Positions 1-6,610 are shown, counted from the first letter of the stretch. The stretch: DNA of 17,848 nt from an uncultured Blautia sp. (GCA_900765525.1 CAAFRY010000048.1:1-17848), one strand, 5' to 3'. Translations and numbers: made by a program. The notes: generated by a model not told the origin, from the letters alone.

Positions 1-876
1 GGCAAAGAGCTGATACGCCCCACGCTGGCGCAGATGTTACGCAATCCTGTCTATGTGCAGGCAGACCTTGATGTGTACGAATTTTTCAAAAGTCAAGGTA
101 CAGTCATTGTCAATGACGTTGCCGATTTTACGGGCATGAACGGCTGCTATCTGTATCAAGGGCGAGATGTAAAGGCCAGCAAGAAAAACGACTTAAAAGA
201 CCAAATGCTGGTACTGGCTCCCCATGAGGGTATCGTCCCCTCCGACACCTGGCTGACCTGCCGCAAGAAGCTGATGAACAACATGAAAATCCAGTCTGCC
301 CGGAAAGCCACCCACACATGGCTGGCAGGAAAAATCAAGTGCGGGAATTGCGGGTATGCTCTTATGAGTATCTACAATCCCTCCGGCAAACAGTATCTCC
401 GCTGCACGAAACGGCTGGACAATAAAAGCTGTCCTGGCTGTGGGAAAATCATCACTTCGGAACTGGAAGCGGTTGTTTATCAGCAGATGGTAAAGAAGCT
501 GGCAAGCTACAAGACGCTGACAGGAAAAAAGAAAGCGGCAAAGGCAAACCCGAAAATCACCGCCCTGCAAGTGGAACTTGCCCATGTAGACAGCGAGATT
601 GAAAAGCTGGTGGACAGTCTGACGGGGGCAAACAATGTCCTGTTCTCCTATGTGAATGTGAAGATAGCGGAACTGGACGGGCGCAAGCAGGAACTTCTGG
701 CAAGGATAGCGGAGTTGACTGTGGAGGCCATCAGCCCGGAACAGGTCAGCCAGATTTCCGGCTACCTCGATACCTGGGAGAATGTATCTTTTGATGACAA
801 GCGGCGTGTGGTGGATTTGATGATCACCACCATAGCCGCCACAAGCGACAGCTTGAACATCACATGGAAAATCTGA
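1..876 (+). CDS. Large serine recombinase, C-terminal part (5' end beyond window)
   Basis: The frame is open from base 1 and the first codons already read as recombinase (…PTLAQMLRNPVYVQ), so the ATG at 34 is internal and the catalytic resolvase domain lies left of the window. Visible order: the end of the recombinase DNA-binding domain, a zinc beta-ribbon (KCGNC, YLRC, SCPGC; Cys at about 103, 106, 124, 133 and 136 counted from base 34), a charged coiled-coil-like stretch at about 150-240, and a short tail ending ITWKI. This is the architecture of TnpX/TndX-like large serine recombinases, which excise and integrate conjugative or mobilizable elements. In such elements the recombinase gene often sits at one end with its stop close to the attachment site. 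Here the stop lies about 55 bp from the point where a truncated histidine kinase begins. Family assignment is firm; which element it belongs to cannot be told from this fragment. Confidence 0.9.
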   Translation, partial: GKELIRPTLAQMLRNPVYVQADLDVYEFFKSQGTVIVNDVADFTGMNGCYLYQGRDVKASKKNDLKDQMLVLAPHEGIVPSDTWLTCRKKLMNNMKIQSARKATHTWLAGKIKCGNCGYALMSIYNPSGKQYLRCTKRLDNKSCPGCGKIITSELEAVVYQQMVKKLASYKTLTGKKKAAKANPKITALQVELAHVDSEIEKLVDSLTGANNVLFSYVNVKIAELDGRKQELLARIAELTVEAISPEQVSQISGYLDTWENVSFDDKRRVVDLMITTIAATSDSLNITWKI

Positions 877-1921
877 CTGGCGGCACCCCTCCCGTCAGAT
901 ACCTACCCTGTGTAGTCCCTTGTAAACTGTACTTTTCCAAAGTAAAGGAAATGCGGCCATTTTCGTCAGAGTATTTCATAGCGTTATCCAATAAAACCGA
1001 AAGCATCCGTCCTATGGCCTTTGGCTCTCCGCAGCAGCTTACCATAGGCTCTATATGATACTGAAAGGTTTTATTTCCGGCTTTAGCCAAAGCCTGAAAT
1101 GACTCCGCCATGTCCTGAGCTAGCTCTGAAATAGGAAATTCCACTTTCTGCATCTGACCCTGCCCCTCCTCCATTTTGGAAAGATAAATCAAGTCATTGG
1201 TCAGTTCCTTCAGCCGCCGGGTCTGCTTCTGAATATCCTGGAGCCATTCGTTTTCCCCCTCTTCCATTTCCATTACCGCCGCATCTGCATCGATGATAGT
1301 AAGAGGGGTCTTGATTTCATGTCCTGCATCTGTAATGAACCGCTTCTGTTTTTCATAGCTTTCTGCAAAGGGCCTGACAATCCGTTTCGATACCAGTATC
1401 AAAAAGATACAGACTGCAAAAATCCCCAAAACTGACACAAAAATGCTGGTCAGCAGAAAGCTTCGGAAGGTGGACAGACTTCTTTGACAGTCCAGAAAAA
1501 TTATCAGTATGCTACCTTTTCCTGTTACCTGCTTTTTGTAACGGTAATCCGCCGCAAATCCCTGGCTTTTGGATTTCTCCAGTACTGTTTTCCCAAGCTC
1601 TCTGGCCGTATTCTCATCAATGGCCGCAATCTTCCCTGTATCCGTCTCCAAAACCCTGCCCTCTGTTGTCAGTTCTACAGAAAAATATCTGGATTCATAA
1701 GGAGCTTCCGGAGACATGTGAAATTCCTCCGCCTTAGGGGGCCTGGGCAGATTCTCCGGAAATCTTCCCTGATGCTCAGACAAAATATCCAGCACCGTAT
1801 CTGCATCCCATAAAACCTGCCGGTAATTCATAACGTTGATTATGGTCAAGACAACAGCCAGCACCAGAAAAACCGCACCTGCCGCTGCTGCTGTAAATTT
1901 AATCCTCAGCTTTCTAATCAT
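860..1921 (-). pseudogene. Sensor histidine kinase truncated before the ATP-binding domain
   Basis: Membrane sensor kinase partner of the OmpR regulator immediately upstream. The start is taken at 1921 (ATGATTAG overlaps the regulator's TAG stop; GGAGG lies 6 nt upstream), giving 353 codons. Domains in that numbering: membrane segment about 8-31, extracytoplasmic sensor about 32-150, membrane segment about 153-178, H-box GHEIKTPLT with His about 201, dimerisation helices to about 250, and N-box LLDNAMKYS with Asn about 313. After …RISFTLEK (about residue 330) the homology stops. About 23 unrelated residues follow, encoded antisense to the end of the recombinase gene, and the frame closes at 860. 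The G1 and G2 ATP-lid motifs are absent, so autophosphorylation should be impossible. The 3' part was probably displaced by insertion of the recombinase element; a deletion is the alternative. Confidence 0.85.
871..900 (+). terminator. Hairpin over the recombinase stop codon
   Basis: ATCTGAC at 871-877 is the exact reverse complement of GTCAGAT at 894-900, and GG/CC extends the stem after one mismatch. The stop codon TGA (874-876) lies in the left arm. There is no T-run after the stem, so it is not a classical intrinsic terminator. It could instead be part of the recombinase attachment site, because it lies at the presumed element end. Confidence 0.35.
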
Positions 1922-2588
1922 CCCTTGCCTCCAGAGAATAGCCTGCATTTCTGCTGGCCTTTATCTGTATATCTGCCTTCAGCTTCACCAGCTTTTTCCT
2001 CAAATAAGAAATATAGACCCAGACCACATTAATTTCCGTCTTGCCCTCATATCCCCATATTTTTTCCAAAATCCGTTCTGTGGGAATCAGATTTCTGGGA
2101 TTGCTCATTAAAAGCTCCATAACCTGAAACTCTTTATTAGTCAAACTAAAACAGCCCTCCGGTGAGGACAATTCATAGGTAGCCCGATTCAGGGTAATAT
2201 TTCCCACTTTCAGCACAGAATCCCCTGCTGCCTGGTTCCTGGTCATGGCCCGGATTCTGGCCAGCAGCTCCTTTGGAGCAAAGGGCTTCGTCAGGTAATC
2301 ATTGGCTCCGCTGTCCAGCCCCTCCACCTTGTCATCCACTTCTGCCTTGGCCGTAAGAAGCAGTACCGGAAGCCTGCTGCCCTGTTCCCGGATTTTCCGC
2401 AGCACCGTAAGCCCATCCATTCCAGGCATCATAATATCCAGTATCATGCCGTCGTAGTTCCCGGTTTCTAAATATTCCAGGGCGCTGATGCCGTCATATA
2501 CCTGGTCTGCGGAGTATCCGCTTTTTTCTAAAATAACTCCCAGGGCCTTTGCCAGGGATTTCTCATCTTCTGCTATCAGTAGTCTCAT
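1914..2588 (-). CDS. OmpR/PhoB-family response regulator
   Basis: DNA-binding response regulator of 224 residues, the usual family length. The receiver domain (about 1-115) has the acidic pair in AEDE, the phosphoacceptor Asp51 in MILDIMMPG, Thr79 in LLLTAK and Lys101 in TKPF. A winged helix-turn-helix follows (about 128-222; LTNKEFQVMELL, VWVYISYLRKKL). The start at 2588 has AAAGGA 7 nt upstream. It overlaps the truncated histidine kinase by 8 bp (ATGATTAG), so the two were a translationally coupled operon. With the cognate kinase broken, the regulator is either idle, phosphorylated by another kinase, or active through its unphosphorylated form. Its target genes are not evident here; the family commonly controls envelope-stress or antimicrobial-resistance genes. 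Confidence 0.92.
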   Translation of the reverse strand: MRLLIAEDEKSLAKALGVILEKSGYSADQVYDGISALEYLETGNYDGMILDIMMPGMDGLTVLRKIREQGSRLPVLLLTAKAEVDDKVEGLDSGANDYLTKPFAPKELLARIRAMTRNQAAGDSVLKVGNITLNRATYELSSPEGCFSLTNKEFQVMELLMSNPRNLIPTERILEKIWGYEGKTEINVVWVYISYLRKKLVKLKADIQIKASRNAGYSLEARDD

Positions 2589-2681
2589 GGTCTGTTCCTT
2601 TCTTTTTTCTAATCTTGTCAGCCTCTGCTTCTTTTGCCTAATTCATCAACTTATTGTTCCGTCCTGTAATAAGGCCCTTGC

Positions 2682-3338
2682 TTACATCCAGGTAATCATA
2701 GACAAACAGAAAATTCCCATGTAGTACAGACTCAGGGCTGTATAATCTGCCGGTTTAGATAGCTTCCTGAAAAATCCTTTTCCTACCATCATATCCGACA
2801 CCACAAACAATAAGGCCCCCACAGCAGTCCAAATATAAAAATTTCCGAGCTGAAAAGGCAGCATAACTGCAATAGCCGCCATTCCCATGAGGATAGCCGG
2901 ATATAAAATCATAGCGTACAGCATAGGATTCTTTTGCCCTCCAAAAAGTTCTTTGCGAAACAGCCAAAGAGATGCTCCCATAAAAAGCAGCCATATGAGC
3001 AGGCTTATCGGGCTGTACACTCCTCTGGCCAGGAACCATCCCACAAGCAGCAAATGTCCCACACCGAAAACGCCCATTCCCACAAAAAAATTCATCTCTA
3101 AAAAGCCGTCAGCCAGAAGAAAAAGTACCAGAGCTGCCAATATCCATGTTTTTCCCATTCCTTCCCCGTCTCCTCTGGCCCAAAGCCCCAGGATTCCGGT
3201 GCAGACTACCATCCAGGTAGACAGGCATTTAGGAAGAATATTCCACCTTCCATATCCCCACTCCTTTATTTTAAAGTGCAGTATCATACCTGCAGCTATT
3301 ACCGGAATAACCAGAACTGCCCAAATCACATATAACAT
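2682..3338 (-). CDS. YhhN/TMEM86-family integral membrane protein
   Basis: Predicted membrane protein of about 218 residues with roughly eight hydrophobic segments spread over its length. It carries two features of the YhhN (lysoplasmalogenase-like) family: an acidic motif in a membrane segment (LLADGFLEMNFFVGMGVFGVGH) and a second near the C-terminus (GALLFVVSDMMVG). Characterised relatives hydrolyse the vinyl-ether bond of lysoplasmalogens; in bacteria the role is mostly untested. The start was chosen at 3338 because GGAGG sits 7 nt upstream; the ATG at 3344 is too close to that site. It is divergent from the YbaK-like gene, with about 180 bp between them, and lies about 90 bp upstream of the regulator gene on the same strand, so co-transcription with it is possible. 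Confidence 0.8.
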   Translation of the reverse strand: MLYVIWAVLVIPVIAAGMILHFKIKEWGYGRWNILPKCLSTWMVVCTGILGLWARGDGEGMGKTWILAALVLFLLADGFLEMNFFVGMGVFGVGHLLLVGWFLARGVYSPISLLIWLLFMGASLWLFRKELFGGQKNPMLYAMILYPAILMGMAAIAVMLPFQLGNFYIWTAVGALLFVVSDMMVGKGFFRKLSKPADYTALSLYYMGIFCLSMITWM

Positions 3339-3384
3339 AAGCATTCCTCCATAAAAACGGCTATGCACGATTTTCTGATAATTT

Positions 3385-3413
3385 ATTGTACCATGCCTGC
3401 CTGTGATTTGCTA
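3385..3413 (-). promoter_or_regulatory. Candidate promoter for the YhhN-family gene
   Basis: On the minus strand TACAAT (3385-3390) is preceded by TGG, an extended -10. The -35 position, 17 bp further up, is poor. It lies about 47 bp before the YhhN start, which fits a short leader. Confidence 0.35.
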
Positions 3414-3437
3414 CAGACTCTTTTCCTTGATTTCCTA

Positions 3438-3467
3438 TTGAGTCCCCTGCCGTCCTGGTGCTATAAT
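3438..3467 (+). promoter_or_regulatory. Promoter of the YbaK-like gene
   Basis: TTGAGT (3438-3443), an 18-bp spacer and a perfect TATAAT (3462-3467) preceded by TGC (extended -10). It sits 55 bp before the ATG at 3522 and is divergent from the YhhN promoter candidate. Confidence 0.65.
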
Positions 3468-3521
3468 CCAGGTAGTTCTGCTTGTCGTAAGGCAGGTTTT
3501 CGAAAAAGAAAGGGGATAAAA

Positions 3522-4001
3522 ATGTCAATAAATTCTGTAAAACATTATTTAAAAGCTTTTGGAAGAGACGGAGATGTCCAGGAATTTTCCGTTTCCAGCG
3601 CCACTGTTGAGCTGGCTGCCCAGGCTGTAGGCACTCTCCCAGCCAGAATAGCCAAAACCCTGGCCTTTTACAGCCAGGACAGAACTCATGCCATCCTGGT
3701 GGTTACAGCCGGGGACCAGAAAATTGACAACAGTAAATTTAAACACTTCTTCGGCATGAAAGCCAGAATGTTGGCCAGAGAAGACGTGGAAGCTTTCACC
3801 GGCCACGGCGTAGGAGGCGTATGTCCCTTTGCTAATCCGGAGGGAGCCCAGGTTTATCTGGATATATCCATGAAACGTTTTCCCACCGTATTTCCAGCGG
3901 CAGGAAGCGATAATTCCGCTATCCAGCTTACCTGTTCCCAGCTGGAACAGCTCTCCCACTCCATAGACTGGATTGACGTGTGCAAACCTATGCAGGAGTA
4001 A
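3522..4001 (+). CDS. YbaK/EbsC-family aminoacyl-tRNA deacylase
   Basis: A 159-residue protein of the YbaK/ProX/EbsC editing family, which hydrolyses mischarged aminoacyl-tRNAs in trans (YbaK itself clears Cys-tRNA(Pro)). The family pattern is visible throughout: a conserved Lys in AKTLAF (about residue 45), ILVVTAGDQKID, the helix KFKHFFGMKARMLARED, and the diagnostic GHGVGGVCPFA loop followed by a beta strand (QVYLDISM). The start at 3522 is supported by AGGGG 7 nt upstream; the frame continues upstream to 3363 but those codons overlap the promoter and do not resemble the family. Monocistronic by layout. Exact tRNA specificity cannot be assigned from sequence alone. Confidence 0.9.
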   Translation: MSINSVKHYLKAFGRDGDVQEFSVSSATVELAAQAVGTLPARIAKTLAFYSQDRTHAILVVTAGDQKIDNSKFKHFFGMKARMLAREDVEAFTGHGVGGVCPFANPEGAQVYLDISMKRFPTVFPAAGSDNSAIQLTCSQLEQLSHSIDWIDVCKPMQE

Positions 4002-4010
4002 AGAAGGCTG

Positions 4011-4115
4011 ATATTTTTCATCGCCGCTTTTATTACCGGCTCAGATTTTCTTATTGACGGCGGGGCAACCGCAAGCTATTTCTATGGCTCGCTAAGACCT
4101 GATAATATGAAATAA
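4011..4115 (+). pseudogene. C-terminal relic of a short-chain dehydrogenase/reductase
   Basis: Directly after the YbaK-like stop, the frame from about 4017 to 4115 translates as IAAFITGSDFLIDGG followed by ATASYFYGSLRP and a stop. FxTGxDxxxDGG is the signature near the C-terminus of classical SDR enzymes, where it closes the substrate pocket. No Rossmann-fold or YxxxK part exists upstream, so only the last ~30 codons survive. Its 3' end overlaps the last ~11 codons of the MFS gene on the opposite strand. It is probably debris of an old deletion or rearrangement. The match rests on one short motif, but it sits in the correct order and next to a stop. Confidence 0.6.
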
Positions 4116-5329
4116 AGCGCTCCTAAAGCGGTCAGGATTCCCAGGCAGAGAAAAGCTCCCAGCATAGAGGTTTTCTCTGCTATAAGCCCGGATATTGGGC
4201 TTAAAACCGTCATGACAATACTGTAAAACATACTACCCACAGACACCATGGTAGCCCGGAAACTGCTTTCAAAGTTTTTTTGATTTTCACTTTCCATTCG
4301 AAGAACCGTCACCTCTCCCAGGCAATGGGCGGCCCCTGCTGCCAGCACACATAGAATGAGGCTGTTTCCACCGCTTAAAGCCAGAAAAATCCCTCCTCCC
4401 AGACCACCTATCATGCTGACTTTCTTCAGAGATAAGCCGGCTGTTTTCTCTGCCAGCAGGGCTCCGACCATGGTACATAGAGAAATCATCAACAGAGGAA
4501 TCCCCAGAAATTCAGGGGAAAGCCCTACTGCCACCAAATGTTCCTGAAGCATCATATAGACAATATAATCTCCGGATGAAATCAATGCTATAAGGCTCAT
4601 TCTCCCAGCCACGATTTTATGATTCCGCAGCAGTTTCAGAGCTTGCAAAAAATGATTTCTGATTTCCCTGAATAGCAGACCCAGACCATTGTTTCTTTTA
4701 TCAGCCTTTCTCTTTGTGTCAATCTCTGCTGCTTCTCTGGCATCAGTTCTAATCTCATGCCCTGTCCCGGGCTTTATCCTGGCTTCTGTCAATGCGGCCG
4801 CAGCAAAAAAGCACAGCAGCCCCCGAAACACAGCTAAAAGATAAGATTTTTCGTAGCCCAGAGTTACCGTTACAAGACTCATAAGGCTGGTCAATGCAAA
4901 CATTCCCTGGTAGATAAAATCCTGACGGGAAGATACCATCAAATACCTTTCCTGCTGTCCCACTTCCAGCAGGCTATCGTAAGTAAGGGCTTCCCTGGTG
5001 CCGGAAACCAGATTGTAGCTTATGGCGTTTAGTCCCATAGAAACCAGTATGAGAAAAAAGTTTCCGGACACCAACATACACAAAGCAGACACTGCCGACA
5101 TAAGTCCTGCTGCCATAAGGGTACGTCTCCTTCCCAAAGTATCGGAAATCATTCCGCTGGGAATCTCAAAACACATACTGACTCCGTGGAATACCCCTTC
5201 TGCAATTCCTACCTGGGTCAAAGAGAAACCTCTCTCCAGCAGAAAAAATACCCAGACAGCATCCACAATCTGCAGACCGCTGATAATCTCATAAAAATAT
5301 AAACTGCGAATTTGTTTTTTGATATTCAT
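4082..5329 (-). CDS. MFS-family transporter (probable drug efflux)
   Basis: Major facilitator superfamily permease of about 415 residues with twelve predicted membrane helices in two halves. They are separated by a hydrophilic, charged loop of about 50 residues (…EARIKPGTGHEIRTDAREAAEIDTKRK…). The MFS loop 2-3 motif is clear: GMISDTLGRRRTL at about residues 58-70. The start was set at 5329 (MNIKKQIRSLYF) because GAGG lies about 8 nt upstream; the longer frame to 5401 (GTG) has no ribosome site. The family exports small molecules using the proton gradient; substrate unknown. The gene is flanked downstream by a dehydrogenase relic and upstream by a 325-bp noncoding stretch with one copy of the dispersed palindrome. 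Confidence 0.87.
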   Translation of the reverse strand: MNIKKQIRSLYFYEIISGLQIVDAVWVFFLLERGFSLTQVGIAEGVFHGVSMCFEIPSGMISDTLGRRRTLMAAGLMSAVSALCMLVSGNFFLILVSMGLNAISYNLVSGTREALTYDSLLEVGQQERYLMVSSRQDFIYQGMFALTSLMSLVTVTLGYEKSYLLAVFRGLLCFFAAAALTEARIKPGTGHEIRTDAREAAEIDTKRKADKRNNGLGLLFREIRNHFLQALKLLRNHKIVAGRMSLIALISSGDYIVYMMLQEHLVAVGLSPEFLGIPLLMISLCTMVGALLAEKTAGLSLKKVSMIGGLGGGIFLALSGGNSLILCVLAAGAAHCLGEVTVLRMESENQKNFESSFRATMVSVGSMFYSIVMTVLSPISGLIAEKTSMLGAFLCLGILTALGALYFILSGLSEP

Positions 5330-5459
5330 AGCATTATCCTCTCTTGTCAAACATAGAATAATGCCCATTTTCAGATGGAAAACCGCTCTTTCTAAAATCA
5401 CATCATTCCATAGAAAAGAAACGTCTCCAAAGATTTATTTTAGATTTTCAGACCTGCTT

Positions 5460-5543
5460 TTACCTGAAAATGGGCGCACTTATAGCCTGAACACCAAAAA
5501 AGTTTCCTTTTTTTATCATCAGAAACGGTGTTTTCCAACCCAT
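5460..5543 (-). CDS. Possible 27-residue leader or small peptide
   Basis: Reads MGWKTPFLMIKK, then a Gly/Phe-rich segment ending SAPIFR and a TAA stop. A full AAAGGAGG (5552-5559) lies 8 nt before the ATG, better than many real genes in the window. It is on the same strand as the downstream MFS gene, about 130 bp ahead of that start, and just downstream of the palindromic repeat at 5581-5609. It could be a translated leader that attenuates the pump gene, or a chance ORF. It resembles no family I recognise. Confidence 0.25.
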   Translation of the reverse strand: MGWKTPFLMIKKGNFFGVQAISAPIFR

Positions 5544-5580
5544 CTGTGCGCCCTCCTTTACTCAAAACTGTGTACCATCT

Positions 5581-5609
5581 GTGTACAAAGGGTCAAACAC
5601 CTTGTACAC
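5581..5609. repeat. Dispersed palindromic repeat, copy A (29 bp)
   Basis: Begins GTGTACAAAGGG and ends CTTGTACAC, so the arms are inverted copies of each other. Aligned with copy B (6561-6591) it differs by two substitutions and a 2-bp deletion. Intergenic, between the YjbR-like stop and the small ORF. Confidence 0.8.
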
Positions 5610-5654
5610 TTGAGGTATAGAATATCATGCATGAGAGCATTTGTAAAGGATTTT

Positions 5655-5981
5655 TCACTTCACTAAATCATAGCTTTCCCCAATCATTTGCCGAACCTTC
5701 TCTTCCGGTATACTGCCATCCAGAATAATGGAATTCCAGTGTTTTTTATTCATATGATAGGCCGGAACCACGGAAGGATAAACCTGTCGCCAGAAATCCC
5801 TCCACTCTTCCTTGGCTTTTACATTCAGCCATATATTTCCCTGTCTCTGGTAAATCCATAGAAATACTTTCTTACTCTTTTTCTTACGGATAACGGTCCA
5901 GTTATCGTCATGAAAAGGCTCATCTCTGTATGTATCCGGAAAGCTCAGGCCATATGCCGCCGCTTCTTCCCGTGTTCTCAT
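5655..5981 (-). CDS. YjbR/MmcQ-family protein
   Basis: A 108-residue protein of the YjbR/MmcQ (CyaY-like fold) family, often annotated as DNA-binding although its biochemical role is poorly defined. It carries the family pattern along its length: SFPDTYRDEPFHDDNWTV, a lysine-rich turn (RKKKSKK), IWLNVKAKEEWRDFWR, and the highly conserved VPAYHMNKKHWNSIILDG, then a C-terminal helix (MIGESYDL). The start at 5981 has GGAG 5 nt upstream. It lies 19 bp downstream of the acylphosphatase stop on the same strand, so the two form a short operon driven from the promoter near 6373-6401. Length is normal for the family. Confidence 0.88.
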   Translation of the reverse strand: MRTREEAAAYGLSFPDTYRDEPFHDDNWTVIRKKKSKKVFLWIYQRQGNIWLNVKAKEEWRDFWRQVYPSVVPAYHMNKKHWNSIILDGSIPEEKVRQMIGESYDLVK

Positions 5982-6000
5982 AACTGCTCCGCCCCCTGTC

Positions 6001-6270
6001 TTACCGAATAAAGAAACTGCTTTCCTTTATTACGGGAATCTCTTTGGATTCTATTCTTTCAATCCAGATGAACCGTTGTTCATGGAGAAGAGAAACCAAT
6101 TTTTCTATATCCTCTCTCCTACCTTGTACCTCCATCTCTACATCCCCATCCCAGTTATTTTTTACCCAGCCTGTAAGGCCCAGCATCTGGGCCATATGCA
6201 TGGAGCGGTAGCGAAATCCCACTCCCTGAACCCTGCCGGAAAATATAAAGTGTTTCCTGATTTTTTCCAT
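6001..6270 (-). CDS. acyP: Acylphosphatase
   Basis: Small cytosolic enzyme (89 residues, normal size) that hydrolyses carboxyl-phosphate bonds such as those of acetyl phosphate and 1,3-bisphosphoglycerate. The catalytic loop SGRVQGVGFRYR (about residues 11-22) carries the phosphate-binding Arg. The second motif, GWVKNNWDGDVEMEVQG, contains the catalytic Asn. The start at 6270 has GGGAGG 4 nt upstream. It is the first gene of a two-gene unit with the YjbR-like gene 19 bp downstream. Both catalytic residues are present, so it is expected to be active. Confidence 0.93.
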   Translation of the reverse strand: MEKIRKHFIFSGRVQGVGFRYRSMHMAQMLGLTGWVKNNWDGDVEMEVQGRREDIEKLVSLLHEQRFIWIERIESKEIPVIKESSFFIR

Positions 6271-6372
6271 TTTTCCTCCCGTTTACCTCTGGAGATTTCT
6301 GTCCTGGGATTTCATAATCCGCAGAACATCTCTGCCTCATTTACCACATTGCTATTGGATTCCTCTTTTTGT

Positions 6373-6401
6373 ATTGTAACACAGGTGAGGAAATCCGTCA
6401 C
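6373..6401 (-). promoter_or_regulatory. Promoter of acylphosphatase operon
   Basis: On the minus strand GTGACG (6396-6401), a 17-bp spacer and TACAAT (6373-6378) with an upstream TGT (extended -10). It predicts a leader of nearly 100 nt before the acylphosphatase ATG, in which I see no known riboswitch. Confidence 0.55.
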
Positions 6402-6454
6402 TTTTTATCAAAGAAAGAAATCGTGCCGCCCAATTTCGCCCAGTGAGGAGCGAA

Positions 6455-6485
6455 AAAAATAGCCTCTGTTTTTGAGACTATTTTT
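6455..6485 (+). terminator. AT-rich terminator-like hairpin
   Basis: AAAAATAGCCTC (6455-6466), a 7-nt loop and GAGACTATTTTT (6474-6485) pair over 12 positions with one C/A mismatch on this strand (a G·U pair on the other). It is flanked by an A-run and a T-run, so it could work in both directions. No gene obviously ends here, which lowers confidence. Confidence 0.35.
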
Positions 6486-6519
6486 ATATTATTTCGGATA
6501 CTTCTTATATAAATCCCTA

Positions 6520-6610
6520 TTTTCTTACAGTATTATTATATATCGAAAAAACGATACTCCGTGTACAAAGGGCCAAACGCCCCTTGTACACGGAGAGTAC
6601 TGTAAGAAAA
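6520..6610. repeat. Nested inverted-repeat element in the MATE leader
   Basis: TTTTCTTACAGTA (6520-6532) is matched perfectly in inverse by TACTGTAAGAAAA (6598-6610). Inside are two further hairpins: TATCG-AAAAAA-CGATA (6541-6556) and the dispersed palindrome at 6561-6591 with its CTCC/GGAG extension. Together they could fold as a three-way junction ending just before the ribosome site AGAGGA of the MATE fragment. Confidence 0.7.
6561..6591. repeat. Dispersed palindromic repeat, copy B (31 bp)
   Basis: Arms GTGTACAAAGGG and CCCCTTGTACAC around a CCAAACG centre. This is the best-preserved copy, and flanking CTCC/GGAG lengthens the stem. It lies inside the nested element at 6520-6610. Confidence 0.85.

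Larger units (their letters stand above)
1..932. mobile_element. Right end of a putative integrative element
   Basis: A large serine recombinase gene ends at 876. By about position 932 the sequence has become the coding region of a histidine kinase on the opposite strand, which lacks its last ~100 residues. The boundary is placed at the last kinase codon that still fits the family pattern (…RISFTLEK, base 932). The exact junction could be anywhere in roughly 875-935. The rest of the element would lie left of the window. No target duplication or second end is visible, so the extent is inferred. Confidence 0.5.
5330..5654. other. 325-bp noncoding stretch with repeat and possible small ORF
   Basis: Between the MFS start and the YjbR-like stop. 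It holds one copy of the dispersed palindrome (5581-5609), a 12-bp perfect inverted repeat (GCCCATTTTCAG at 5363-5374 against 5464-5475), and a 27-codon minus-strand ORF with a good ribosome site (5460-5543). No convincing sigma-A promoter for the MFS gene was found. Confidence 0.6.

Noticed and set aside
905..932. Possible fourth copy of the dispersed palindrome (GTGTAGTCCCTTGTAAACTG)
   Set aside because: Shares only short words with copies A-C, lacks the inverted arm, and lies at the kinase/element junction.
2589..2681. Promoter for the OmpR regulator gene
   Set aside because: No -35/-10 pair with acceptable spacing; the gene may be read from the YhhN promoter.
3363..3521. N-terminal extension of the YbaK-like protein
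   Set aside because: It covers the promoter TATAAT and lacks a ribosome site and family similarity; the start at 3522 has both.
5330..5401. N-terminal extension of the MFS protein (GTG start)
   Set aside because: No ribosome site; the ATG at 5329 has GAGG and begins with a typical MFS N-terminus.
6434..6457. TTTCGC…GCGAAA hairpin as a terminator
   Set aside because: Only six base pairs with an A-run, not a T-run, on the plus strand, and no gene ends here on the minus strand.
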